Source: Pseudanabaena sp. (GTDB lineage Bacteria; Cyanobacteriota; Cyanobacteriia; Pseudanabaenales; Pseudanabaenaceae). Taken from it: a stretch of 64,000 nucleotides of DNA. Where the stretch lies: contig QBLS01000002.1 of NCBI GenBank assembly GCA_003249015.1, forward strand, positions 62,001 through 126,000, written 5' to 3'. The notes below the pieces were generated by a model, which saw only the letters and a program-made list of their open reading frames with translations, ran no database searches and was not told the origin of the DNA. Of the stretch, positions 26,751 through 36,200 are shown one piece after another. The position numbers and the translations under genes were made by a program. How positions within the stretch are numbered: the first letter of the stretch is position 1; each line of letters begins with the position of its first letter.

Positions 26751-27071
26751 ATGGTATCTACACCAACCAGCAATTCTGCAAAAGACAAAGATAGCTCTGA
26801 AACTGCGCCTAAGAAAACTGGACTTAATGTAAATCCTACAGGGGCAGGCGTATTCGGTTTTAGTAACTTTGCAGAAACTTGGAATGGTCGGATGGCGATG
26901 ATCGGCTTAGTGGCTGGTTTTACCAACGAAGTATTGACAGGTAAGGGCATTCTGGCTCAAGTGGGTATTACTGGCGGCGTTAGTGTATTGTTTGCTCTCT
27001 TCTTCACTGGTTTCACGATCGCGACATTGCTTGGTTACTACGCCATCAACGCTACCAAAGACCCACAGTAA
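26751..27071 (+). CDS. High-light-inducible LHC-motif protein (two-helix type)
   Basis: 106 residues. Polar N-terminus, then the chlorophyll-binding motif FAETWNGRMAMIGLVAGF with E42, N45 and R47, then a second hydrophobic stretch (ITGGVSVLFALFFTGFTIATLLGYYA, about 72-98). Hli proteins sit in thylakoids, bind chlorophyll and carotenoid and protect photosystem assembly. The length and second helix are more than in a minimal 50-70 residue Hli. Ribosome site TAAGGAA. The HLR1 box upstream predicts induction by strong light through RpaB. Confidence 0.9.
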   Translation: MVSTPTSNSAKDKDSSETAPKKTGLNVNPTGAGVFGFSNFAETWNGRMAMIGLVAGFTNEVLTGKGILAQVGITGGVSVLFALFFTGFTIATLLGYYAINATKDPQ

Positions 27072-27080
27072 TTTTATTTA

Positions 27081-27201
27081 TCAAAAAATAGAGACGATGC
27101 TTCGCATCGTCTCTATTTTTTGAGGGGCAGGCATCTTGCCTGCCCGCTTTTCCGAAAAAGACTTAAGAAGCGTTGCAAAGCAACGCTTCTTAAGTCTTTT
27201 T
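27081..27201. repeat. Three palindromes in a row after hli
   Basis: 27081-27123: perfect 20-bp stem TCAAAAAATAGAGACGATGC, TTC loop. 27125-27145: GGGCAGGCA/TGCCTGCCC, TCT loop. 27155-27201: perfect 22-bp stem starting AAAAAGACTTAAGAAGCG, AAA loop, ending in a T-run. The first and third have T-rich right arms and can act as terminators of hli. Confidence 0.8.
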
Positions 27202-27207
27202 TAGTTG

Positions 27208-27230
27208 TATAATTTTGAAAACGATTATCA
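27208..27230 (+). promoter_or_regulatory. Putative promoter -10 and Fur-family operator before the metal-transport genes
   Basis: TATAAT at 27208-27213 is a consensus -10. At 27216-27230 TGAAAACGATTATCA forms a 7-1-7 inverted repeat resembling Fur/Zur/Mur boxes (TGATAAT-n-ATTATCA), with two mismatches in the left half. Overlap with the transcription start would allow repression by metal. Which regulator binds cannot be told from sequence. Confidence 0.6.
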
Positions 27231-27244
27231 TTTTTTTGAGCAAT

Positions 27245-27997
27245 ATGCTTGAAGTGCAACACCTGACCGTTCAATATCGTGACCTACAAGCACTATCGGA
27301 TGTGTCCTTTAAACTTGAATCTGGCTCTTTAGTGGGATTGGTGGGGCCCAACGGTGCAGGCAAAAGCACTCTTCTCAAAGCTATGCTCGAACTGATCTCC
27401 ACGCAAATCGGACAGGTTTTTTATCAAGGTCGCCCTCTCAAACATCAGCGCCAAAAAGTTGCCTACTTACCACAGCGATCGCAGATTGATTGGGACTATC
27501 CTGTAACTGTGTGGAATGTCGTGATGATGGCAAGAACCTTGCACACAAGTTGGTGGGGGAGACCTAGCCGCCAATCGCAGGAAATAGTCAAGCAAGCTTT
27601 GCAGCGCGTTGAACTCTACGAATTACGCGATCGCCAAATCAAAAATTTGTCAGGGGGACAACAACAGCGAGTATTTTTGGCAAGAGCTTTGGCACAGCAA
27701 GCCGATGTGTTGTTGCTAGATGAGCCTTTAAATGCCGTCGATAAGAAGACAGAAGCTTTAATGTGGCAGATTTATGGCGAACTAAAGCGAGAAGGAAAGA
27801 CTCTATTAATTAGTTGTCATGAGTGGGGAAATTCCCTTGATCGTTATGACCAACTACTTTTGCTCAATCAACGCCTAGTTGCTTGCGGTACACCAAGACA
27901 AGTAATGACCTCAAATAACATTCAGTCTGCCTATGGCGGGATGTTCGAGTCATCTAGCCCAGTTGATCACAGCGAAGAAGAATTATTGTTTTGTTAA
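27245..27997 (+). CDS. Metal ABC transporter ATP-binding protein (first of two)
   Basis: 250 residues from the ATG at 27245; the TTG at 27215 lies within the putative operator. Walker A GPNGAGKST, signature LSGGQQQR, Walker B DVLLLDEP and H-loop ISCHEW are all intact. It is of the ZnuC/MntA-type family by its early PQRSQIDWDYPVTVWNVVMM stretch. It precedes the binding protein gene by 210 bases including a palindromic repeat. A second, different ATPase follows the binding protein, so this one may serve another permease or replace it under some conditions. Confidence 0.9.
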   Translation: MLEVQHLTVQYRDLQALSDVSFKLESGSLVGLVGPNGAGKSTLLKAMLELISTQIGQVFYQGRPLKHQRQKVAYLPQRSQIDWDYPVTVWNVVMMARTLHTSWWGRPSRQSQEIVKQALQRVELYELRDRQIKNLSGGQQQRVFLARALAQQADVLLLDEPLNAVDKKTEALMWQIYGELKREGKTLLISCHEWGNSLDRYDQLLLLNQRLVACGTPRQVMTSNNIQSAYGGMFESSSPVDHSEEELLFC

Positions 27998-28028
27998 ATC
28001 TTACATAGCAATCCTAAAGGAGTTCTAC

Positions 28029-28085
28029 GGGGCTTCGACTTCGCTCAGCCATCCTATACCGATGGCTGAGCGAAGTCGAAGCCCT
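28029..28085. repeat. GGGCTTCGAC inverted repeat
   Basis: Near-perfect stem GGGGCTTCGACTTCGCTCAG... with its complement ending GTCGAAGCCC; same family as 17157, 44875 and 59649. It lies between the first ATPase and the binding-protein gene. Confidence 0.8.
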
Positions 28086-28209
28086 ATTTTTTATATTTTT
28101 TATATGAATGATTTAGGATGGCTATGGACTAAACCAGTTTCATAATCGATTCATTATTTATCTTGAATATGTTATATTCTAAAAAATGAACCAATTATGA
28201 AATGAATTC

Positions 28210-29223
28210 ATGGAGCGATCGCTAGGACTCAAACAAATCACTAGGCAAGGTTTTTACTTTTCAAAGCCCTGTTTAAAAATTTTGGCGAGCCTCTTAGTCA
28301 TAGTTGGGATGAGTGGTTGCAGCCTATCAAATAATAATTCTTTACAAACAGATAGCCAATCTAACAATCAATCTACTAATCAGACTGTAAATGGCGATCG
28401 CCAAGGCAAAAAAGTCATCTTGACCACATTTACTGTACTAGCAGATATGGCGCAAAATGTGGCGGGTGATAAGGCGATCGTGGAGTCAATTACAAAAGTG
28501 GGCGCAGAGGTGCATGGCTATCAGCCCACTCCTAGCGACTTGCAGCGTGGTCAAAATGCCGACTTAATTTTGGACAATGGCTTAAATCTGGAACGTTGGG
28601 CAGAGCGTTTTTACAATAGCTTCCCAAAAGTAACCCGCATCACCTTGAGTGAAGGGATCACCCCCATAAATATCGCGGAAGATAGCTACCAAGGCAAACC
28701 CAATCCCCATGCTTGGATGTCTCCTCAAAATGCCTTGATCTATGTGGAAAATATTCGTAAAGCCCTGAGTCAGATCGATCCTGCCAACGCCAAAACCTAT
28801 GAGGCAAATGCCAAAGTCTACAGTCAGCAAATACGAGACCTAGACTCAAAACTCAAGCAAGCCATTTCTGCAATTCCCGCCGATAGGCGTTATCTGACAA
28901 GTTGCGAAGGTGCTTTTTCCTACCTCGCTCGAGACTATGGGCTGCAAGAAGTCTATATCTGGCCCGTCAATGCTGAACAGCAAGCTACACCCAGACAGGT
29001 GCAGAAAGTAATCGATACAGTGAGAGAGAAACAAATTCCCACAGTATTTTGCGAAAGCACGGTTAGTGATGAGGCGCAGATGCAAGTGGTGAAGGAAACA
29101 GGCGCAGAGTTTGGAGGTGTATTTTATGTCGATTCCCTCTCGCCGCCCGATGGCAAAACTCCCACCTATCTCAAGCTTCTAGAACATAATGTCGATACCT
29201 TGGTAAAAGGCTTAAGCCCCTAA
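28210..29223 (+). CDS. mntC: Manganese-type metal-binding lipoprotein of ABC transporter
   Basis: 337 residues. Signal peptide with lipobox MSGC (C37), so a lipid-anchored periplasmic protein. Cluster A-I fold with ligand residues H102 (EVHGYQPTPSD), H167 (NPHAWMSP), E233 (SCEGAFSYLA) and D308 (YVDSLSPP); His-His-Glu-Asp is the Mn/Fe-type set, unlike the three-His set of ZnuA, and no His-rich loop is present. It captures Mn2+ for delivery to MntB. It is followed by mntA and mntB. An AT-rich region with CATAATCGATTCATTAT and TATATT lies upstream, so it may have its own promoter. Confidence 0.92.
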   Translation: MERSLGLKQITRQGFYFSKPCLKILASLLVIVGMSGCSLSNNNSLQTDSQSNNQSTNQTVNGDRQGKKVILTTFTVLADMAQNVAGDKAIVESITKVGAEVHGYQPTPSDLQRGQNADLILDNGLNLERWAERFYNSFPKVTRITLSEGITPINIAEDSYQGKPNPHAWMSPQNALIYVENIRKALSQIDPANAKTYEANAKVYSQQIRDLDSKLKQAISAIPADRRYLTSCEGAFSYLARDYGLQEVYIWPVNAEQQATPRQVQKVIDTVREKQIPTVFCESTVSDEAQMQVVKETGAEFGGVFYVDSLSPPDGKTPTYLKLLEHNVDTLVKGLSP

Positions 29224-29334
29224 AAGACTCTAAAAGATAGCAAGGGAAGTACTTCTAATCCAATTTTTAAATCTAATCCTTTAAATACCTATAAACACCA
29301 ATTTTAAAAAAGATATTAAGTAAGGACAATCACT

Positions 29335-30090
29335 ATGCATAACATCAACATCGATATTGAGAATGTAACCGTTGCTTATCACGGTAAAGTGGCTCTACAC
29401 AACGCCTCACTGCAACTCAAGTCTGGTACAATCTGCGGCTTAGTGGGCATGAATGGCGCGGGTAAATCCACTCTATTTAAAGCAGTGATGGGATTTGTGA
29501 AGCCTTTGAGTGGTCGCGTACTCATCAATGGATTACCGATCCGCCGTGTTCAAAAAGAAAGTTTAGTTGCCTATGTCCCTCAGTCAGAAGAAGTGGATTG
29601 GAACTTTCCTGTGAGTGTCTATGACGTGGTGATGATGGGACGCTACGGATACATGAACTTTTTGCGGATTCCTAGCGATCGCGATCGCCAATTTGTGCGT
29701 GAAAGTCTAGAGCGTGTGGAAATGTGGGAAATGCGCGATCGCCAAATCGGAGAGCTATCAGGTGGACAAAAGAAGCGGGCTTTCTTTGCCAGAGCCTTAG
29801 CTCAGCAGGGTAAGGTCTTGTTGTTAGACGAACCATTTGCGGGAGTGGATATCAAAACCGAAAAGATGATGATTCATCTATTAATGGAATTGCGCGATGC
29901 GGGTTATACAGTACTGATTTCCACCCATGATTTGACATCGATCACAACATTTTGCGATCAAGTAGTACTCATCAATCGCACGATCCTTGCCTATGGTGAA
30001 ACTTCAGAAGTATTCACCGAGGAAAATTTGGCGCGTACCTTTGATGTGAAGGACGAAAAAGCGATCGGTTTTAGTGGCATCAAGCTCTAG
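29335..30090 (+). CDS. mntA: Manganese ABC transporter ATP-binding protein
   Basis: 251 residues. Walker [10 protein letters not shown], signature LSGGQKKR, Walker B VLLLDEP and H-loop STHDLTS, all complete. [22 protein letters not shown] is typical of the Mn/Zn family. It is placed between the binding protein and the permease, so it is the natural partner of both. A 29-bp perfect palindrome separates it from mntB, which is unusual inside an operon. Confidence 0.92.
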   Translation: MHNINIDIENVTVAYHGKVALHNASLQLKSGTICGLVGMNGAGKSTLFKAVMGFVKPLSGRVLINGLPIRRVQKESLVAYVPQSEEVDWNFPVSVYDVVMMGRYGYMNFLRIPSDRDRQFVRESLERVEMWEMRDRQIGELSGGQKKRAFFARALAQQGKVLLLDEPFAGVDIKTEKMMIHLLMELRDAGYTVLISTHDLTSITTFCDQVVLINRTILAYGETSEVFTEENLARTFDVKDEKAIGFSGIKL

Positions 30091-30129
30091 AAAAACTCAA
30101 AAGCGCTGCTTTTGTTGAATCTTTTATAA

Positions 30130-30190
30130 CGAACCAAGAATGATTTTGAAAGCGTTGCGAAGCAACGCTTTCAAAATCATTCTTGGTTCG
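30130..30190. repeat. Perfect 29-bp palindrome between mntA and mntB
   Basis: Longest perfect stem in the window: CGAACCAAGAATGATTTTGA... (30130-30158), GAA loop, exact complement (30162-30190); centre GCGTTGC-GAA-GCAACGC. It could set the mntA:mntB expression ratio by partial termination or mRNA processing. The inner 18 bases resemble the stem at 40245. Confidence 0.85.
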
Positions 30191-30233
30191 GATTTAAGCG
30201 CTGTGTTTATTCTATTTCTAAAAAATATTAATC

Positions 30234-31085
30234 ATGGATTTAATTAACCTGTTTACCGAACCCTTGCAGTATGGGTTTATGGTCAAAGCGATTTGGGTGA
30301 GTGCCTTAGTGGGAGTCGTCTGTTCGGCGCTGTCTTGTTTTATGATCTTAAAGGGATGGGCGCTAATGGGCGATGCTGTATCCCACGCCGTATTACCAGG
30401 GGTGGTACTGGCTTATGTCTTAAACATTCCCTTAGCGATCGGCGCTTTTGTATTTGGTGTCGGCTCAGTAATTGCGATCGGATTTATCCAAACCAATACC
30501 AGAATTAAAGAAGATACAGTTATCGGCTTAGTATTTACGGGGTTATTTGCGTTCGGCGTAGTTTTAGTCTCCAAGGTCAAAAGTTCCGTTGACTTGGGAC
30601 ATATTCTGTTTGGAAATGTGCTGGGTATTTCTGATGCAGACATTGTGCAAACCGTAGTCATCAGCGTGATTACATTAGTTACTCTGGCGCTTTTGCGAAA
30701 GGATTTGGTTCTATTTTGCTTTGATGCTACCCATGCCCGTTCCATTGGCTTAAATACCAACGTTCTCTACTATGTACTTCTATCTGTACTCTCTCTGACG
30801 GCAGTGGCAGGCTTACAAACTGTAGGAATTATTTTAGTGGTGGCGATGTTAGTTACCCCAGGGGCGACTGCCTATTTATTAAGTGATCGCTTTGACCACA
30901 TGATGCTAATTGCGATGGCTTCGGGAATGTTTTCCAGCGTGATGGGAACCTATATTAGTTATCACATTGATGGTTCAACGGGTGGCTGTATTGTGGTCTT
31001 GCAGACTTTATTGTTTTTAGTGGCGATGGTCTTTGCGCCTAAGCATGGAATGTTGGCTAAAGCGAATCAAGAGGTCGTCAATTAA
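30234..31085 (+). CDS. mntB: Manganese ABC transporter permease
   Basis: 283 residues, eight to nine membrane helices. Family motifs: GWALMGDAVSHAVLPGVVLAY near the start, LFGNVLGI, and GLQTVGIILVVAMLVTPGATAYLL. It forms the membrane channel for Mn2+ with MntA and MntC. Normal length. The last codon and the stop lie in the left arm of a 22-bp palindrome. Mn supply matters for the oxygen-evolving cluster. Confidence 0.93.
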   Translation: MDLINLFTEPLQYGFMVKAIWVSALVGVVCSALSCFMILKGWALMGDAVSHAVLPGVVLAYVLNIPLAIGAFVFGVGSVIAIGFIQTNTRIKEDTVIGLVFTGLFAFGVVLVSKVKSSVDLGHILFGNVLGISDADIVQTVVISVITLVTLALLRKDLVLFCFDATHARSIGLNTNVLYYVLLSVLSLTAVAGLQTVGIILVVAMLVTPGATAYLLSDRFDHMMLIAMASGMFSSVMGTYISYHIDGSTGGCIVVLQTLLFLVAMVFAPKHGMLAKANQEVVN

Positions 31086-31131
31086 GAAACAGGGGTGCGC
31101 GGCAAAACTGCGCACCCCTGTTTCTTAATTG
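31079..31131. repeat. Perfect 22-bp palindrome overlapping the mntB stop codon
   Basis: Left arm CAATTAAGAAACAGGGGTGC... (31079-31100) holds the last codon and TAA of mntB; exact complement 31110-31131; 9-base loop GGCAAAACT. Confidence 0.85.
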
Positions 31132-31184
31132 AGAAGAGAGTAATGCCAATGTTAATGAATTGAAAACCCAGTATGGGTTTACAG

Positions 31185-31332
31185 ATAAAGAAATGGCTAC
31201 GCCATTTCTTTATTTGTATATAGCAAAGCAAGAGTTAGTTAGTACAAATCAAAACCCAAGAAGCGAGTGGCGGCGCTCCGCGCCGCCACTCGCCTTCTGG
31301 TTTTATGTCTTAAGCAAAACTTTTTTGCTATA
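31185..31332. repeat. Hairpin plus TATAGC-type palindromic element
   Basis: 31185-31213: ATAAAGAAATGGC, TAC loop, complement. 31219-31332: element starting TATAGCAAAGCAAGAGTTAG and ending TTTGCTATA, with a central stem AGAAGCGAGTGGCGGCGC / complement (one mismatch), TCC loop. It abuts the 3' end of the downstream minus-strand gene. Confidence 0.75.
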
Positions 31333-31333
31333 A

Positions 31334-32938
31334 CTATGCAAATACAAAGCTAGAAATGGTCAGATTAGCTGTATCGACACCAGTGAAGGTTGCGATTATA
31401 GAATTGCCAACGGCAATGTTATTACCAGTGCGAACCAAGTCCGCAAATCCAAAACTTGCACCTTGGAAACCAATCACATCAGTACCAATTTGGAAGTCAG
31501 CAATGGTGTTAGCTGATTGAGCAATATCGCCATTGAAGATCCAGAACTGGTCAGCACCAGCACCACCAGACAACAAGTTACCGCCACCTTCGCTCACAAA
31601 GAACCGATCAACACCATCACCACCTAGGGCGCGATCGCCAAATCCTAAAAAGAAGGTATCATCGCCAGCACCACCAGACATCCGATTGCCGCCTTGACCA
31701 TCGCGGGCATCAAACTCATCATTGCCAGACCCACCAAATAGGCGATCGTTTTTGCTAGCAATAATTACGTCATTGCCACTACCTAGATCAATGCGATTTT
31801 TAGTAGCGATCGGACTGAAGGCAAGGTCAACGGCATCATTGCCCGCGCCAGTAAAGACAATATCTTGAATGGCTACCAAATCTTGACCAGCAATAACTAA
31901 GTCATCACCAGTTGTTCCTACAGAAGCTAAATTACTTTCCGTAGGGAAAAGAGTAAGCCCAATCGGACGAACTAGCTCTTCACTTGGGATAACTAGAGCT
32001 GCAAAGGGGTTTTCTGGAGAGCTATTAAAAGACTCATAGCTCAATACTGCACCTTGATTGGGCGCACTTGTATTAAAGCCTGTTACTAGTAAATCGCCGT
32101 TGGGGGCAAAGGCAAGGTTGCCGATAAAATTGCTACTGGGTGACGTGTTGGTGGTGTAGTTAGTAGATAGGGTGTCAACTAGATTTCCAGACTCAAGGTC
32201 ATAGCGCCGTATATCATTAGCAAAGTCACTGACGTAGAGATCGCCATCTTCGCCTAAGGCAAGTCCCAGTAAACTCACAAATCCAAAGCTGTCGGGGGAT
32301 GGTGTAGGAGTAGCAAAAACCGTAGGTGTAGATCCTGCGGTAAGCGAGTCGTAGCGCAAGACTTGACTAGGTAGTCCCGCGCTAAAGTCTGGAAAAGCTG
32401 CTCCCGTGGTTTGGTTGATACTAGCGACACTACCTTGAGTGGTTACAAATAGGCTGTCATTGATAAATAGCAGACCATTGGGTCCATTGAGTCCACCCGC
32501 TAAGCCATTGCCTTGGGCAAACACGTCAACAAACGCACCTGTTGTAGCGTTGTAACGCAGAATCTGATCGGTTAGAAAGCTAGAAACATAGAGATTGCCA
32601 TCATTACCAAAGGCAATTCCATAGGGACGGATTAGTCCATTTGTCTCGTTAGTTTCTGTACTGGGATTATCGCTAACTAGAGAACGGATGAAGCTGCCAG
32701 TTTTGCCATCAAATGCCAAAATCGCAGAGTTGGCAAGGTTAGTGCCACTAGAAATATAAAGATCACTAACGCGATCGCCATTGATATCGGGACCAAATAG
32801 TAAGGTGTCAGGGTCAGTCAATCCACCTAAGTTGGGGGCAATAAACTCACCCAAAGATTGCCCTGTTAGTAGGTCAAATTGAATTACGTTATTGCCTCTG
32901 GTATTGCCTACTAAAAACTTGCCATTATTATTTGTCAT
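31334..32938 (-). CDS. NHL-like beta-propeller protein with C-terminal RTX/calcium-binding module
   Basis: 534 residues from the ATG at 32938; an in-frame upstream ATG adds 20 residues with a weaker ribosome site. Repeats such as GIAFGNDGNLYVSSFLTDQILRYN and ALGEDGDLYVSDFANDIRRY suggest a six-bladed propeller. From about 370 come GNDAVDLAFS, GSGNDVII, GGSGNDEF and GGAGDDTFFLG, RTX-type Ca2+-binding nonapeptides, then a C-terminal cap shared almost identically with the next protein. No N-terminal signal peptide; export by a type I system is inferred from the C-terminus. Function unknown, probably an extracellular or cell-surface protein. Confidence 0.82.
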   Translation of the reverse strand: MTNNNGKFLVGNTRGNNVIQFDLLTGQSLGEFIAPNLGGLTDPDTLLFGPDINGDRVSDLYISSGTNLANSAILAFDGKTGSFIRSLVSDNPSTETNETNGLIRPYGIAFGNDGNLYVSSFLTDQILRYNATTGAFVDVFAQGNGLAGGLNGPNGLLFINDSLFVTTQGSVASINQTTGAAFPDFSAGLPSQVLRYDSLTAGSTPTVFATPTPSPDSFGFVSLLGLALGEDGDLYVSDFANDIRRYDLESGNLVDTLSTNYTTNTSPSSNFIGNLAFAPNGDLLVTGFNTSAPNQGAVLSYESFNSSPENPFAALVIPSEELVRPIGLTLFPTESNLASVGTTGDDLVIAGQDLVAIQDIVFTGAGNDAVDLAFSPIATKNRIDLGSGNDVIIASKNDRLFGGSGNDEFDARDGQGGNRMSGGAGDDTFFLGFGDRALGGDGVDRFFVSEGGGNLLSGGAGADQFWIFNGDIAQSANTIADFQIGTDVIGFQGASFGFADLVRTGNNIAVGNSIIATFTGVDTANLTISSFVFA

Positions 32939-33050
32939 TGGCTGTAACTTCTCTGTTTTTAAAGTTTGGGAGATCTGACTTAAGAAAAGATGGCACAAAA
33001 ATAAAGAAAGAACAAGCTCAAATGTGAAATACAGCGCTTGGCGCTGACCA

Positions 33051-33221
33051 ATAAATCAAAAGGCAAGTTGCGGCACTTCGCGCCGCAACTTGCCTTTCGA
33101 TTTATTGACATTACAGCTTTTTACTCTATAGCAAAGCAAGAGTTAGCTAGTACAAATCAAAACTCTAGAAGATGAGTGGCGGCGCGAAGCGCCGCCACTC
33201 ATCTTCTGGTTTAAGGCTATT
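33051..33221. repeat. Palindrome and TATAGC-type element between the two RTX genes
   Basis: 33051-33105: 26-bp stem ATAAATCAAAAGGCAAGTTG..., TTC loop, two mismatches. 33127-33221: TATAGC-type element with perfect 19-bp stem AGAAGATGAGTGGCGGCGC, GAA loop; this stem is the same as at 13323. Confidence 0.75.
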
Positions 33222-33239
33222 AGAATTACTTAGATTTGA

Positions 33240-36200
33240 TTAGAGAAATACAAAGCTAGAAGCAGTCAAACTAGCTGTATTAACTCCAGTGAAGGTTGCA
33301 ATTACAGAATTGCCAACGGCAATGTTATTACCAGTGCGAACTAAGTCTGCAAATCCAAAACTTGCACCTTGGAAACCGATGACATCAGTACCAATTTGGA
33401 AGTCAACAATGATATTTGCTGATTGAGCAATATCACCATTGAAGATCCAGAACTGATCGGCTCCAGCACCGCCAGACAACAAGTTGCCGCCGCCTTCGCC
33501 AACAAAGAACCGATCAACACCATCTCCACCGAGAGCGCGATCGCCTGTGCCGAGGAAGAAGTCGTCATCGCCAGCACCACCAGACATCCGATTACCTCCT
33601 AGACTTTCGGTTGCTTCAAAGATATCTTTGCCAGATCCACCAAAAAGGCGATCGTTTTTATTGACAAAGATAATGTCATTGCCGCTGCCGAGGTCGATGC
33701 GATTATCGCCAGCATCAGAGAATGTAGCTACAGTAACAAGTTCTACTTCATCGTTACCAGCACCAGTAAACAGGATGTCTTTGCGACCATCAAAGGCTTG
33801 ATTAGGAGTTGCAATTAGAACATCATCACCAGTAGTTCCACCAGTGGTTAATGTAGGCGCAGTCGATGCAAACTTGATTGTGGCAACAATTGGATCGTGA
33901 TCGCTAGCGCGTTGAGCATTGTCCACAAACTCAGTATTGATATTGACAATATCAACCTGTGCTGAGCTACTCAGGTTATTACTCACCAAAATGTGATCAA
34001 GAGATTGAGAGTTACCATCAAAATTGAAGGTGTAACGCTCATTTTCAGGAATGGAGTTGGTGAGATTAGTTAGTACTGGGTTAGCGCCACCAGCGACGAT
34101 GCTGAGGGGAGAGATGAATTCAAATTCATTGAAATCACCAACCACAACAACGTTAGCATTTAGCTTTGAAGCCAAGATGCTATCGACAAAATTGTTGACA
34201 GCTTGAGCTTGGGCGCGGCGCTCATCCAAGGAGCCATTAACAGCCACATTCTCTTGTCCATTGCCATTGGCTTCATCACCAACGGAAGGTTGAGTCGTTC
34301 CAAATAGAGGACGGCTGCCACCCTTGGAGGAGAAGTGATTGTTGACAACGGTAACGGTTTCGCCGTTGAAAGTGAAGTCCGCAATAATTGGTAATCGTGA
34401 ACCTGCAAAAGCAGAAAAGTCTGAAGCAGGAACTGTCTTGACGGAACCTTCAACTAGACCAACACGGCTTTCGTTATATAGGAACGCAGTGCGGATGTTT
34501 GCTCCAGGTTGACCACCACTGGTGTTATTACCGATGAAAGTATTGTCAATGAACTTGTAAGTTGGGCCACCTGCGGCTGCGATCGCATTAATCAAGGTTT
34601 GCAGCGTCAAGCTAGCGCTAGTTACGCCATCATTTTGAGCACCACTATTGTCCTGAACTTCTTGCAGTCCAATGATGTCAGGTGTTCCCAAGTTATTGAC
34701 AATTTGCTGAGCGATCGCCGCAAATCTACCGTTAGCAATATCATCATCAATGTTATTTGCCGCCACCCCTGTTTCCAATTGAGGATCAAGGTTGAGAACG
34801 TTATAAGTAGCAACCTTGAGGGTGTCACCACTCTTAGCGAGGGTAGTCACTTCAGGCTGAAGTGTAGAAGCAACAATATTGCTACCAAAGGCTTCGGTGG
34901 GAATAATTTCAAAGTTGCCGAAGTTGTAACCAACTACGCCTGTAACATCGCCAATCTTCGCACCAACATTGACATTAGGAAGAGGGAAGTCAAAGACACC
35001 ATTGTCGATGTCAATTTGAATGCGCTCTGGATTGAAGTCTGTGGGTGAAATATTGATCGTACCGCGAGTGCTCAATCCTGTTGCACTTGCACCATTATCA
35101 ACCACTGCATAGATTTCGCCAAAGCTATTAGTTGCGCTGACGGCTTGCAGGTTCTTCGCGGTTACACGCATTCCTTCTAGAGATTCAAAGAAATCAATGC
35201 CATCATTGACAGCATCGAAGGAAGTTAAACCATCGTTATCGATATTTTGCGAAGGAGGTACGCGACCACCCGCACCAATGATTGTTGCCGCAGGTAAAGA
35301 ATTGCCACTGGAAAGAATTGTAATCCTTGGAGTGCCACCGATCTGAGTAGTGGAAAGATTACCTGTCGATGCACCACCTGGAGTAAATTCGCTGACAGTA
35401 CCTGTAACTGCGATCGAGTCGCCAACGGCTACGGTAGGACGGCTGCTTGTGAAGACGAAGATACCTTCAGAAGTAGCGATGTCATTATCGGGATTAGGAT
35501 CTTGGAAGTAGAAGCCATTGGAGTCAACGGCGGTAACAATACCAGCAACGTTAGATACAACTTGTCCGACTAAGGGCGAAACTTGGCTTGCTCCTTGGAT
35601 TTGGCTGATCTTGATGCTAGCGATCGCCCCAGGGGAACCAATCTCTGTGACAGACTGACTATTGACGACAGAGAAAGCGCCATTTACACCAACAGCACTT
35701 TGAGTTGCGATCGTCGCATTTTGCAACAACGCAGCATTATCAAAGGTGGTGAATGGTGATGCGGCTGGCGATGTACCGAAGGTAACGCTTGCCTGAAGGA
35801 CACCCGCAGCGTTAAAGATATTGACCGCATCTCCAGCAGTGCTTAAGCCAACACCGCCGCCACTGTAGTTACCAATCTTGAGATTAGCGGGTGGAGTCGC
35901 ACCAAACCAGTTGCCTAAGAAGGCTGGGTTAGGAGTCGCACCTTCAATAAAGATTACTGATTCTCCTGCGTTAATAGTGGCAATACCACTCAACAAAACT
36001 GATGAAGCAAAGCTGTTAGAGCTATCATCAAATTTCCAACCTGAGATATTTACGGCACTAGAGCCAGTGTTGGTAAGCTCAAACCAATCGGCTGCAACCA
36101 GTGAATTGCCACTGCTCCAAGGTGCAACTTCAGTAACAAAAATAGTGCTGCTGCTAGTTGGCAGCGGAGTCTCATCAACTATATTCGTAACATTCAAAGT

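Noticed and set aside
34509-35048. 179-codon plus-strand frame opposite the large nuclease gene
   Set aside because: It is fully antisense to well-conserved nuclease domains; composition reflects the opposite strand.
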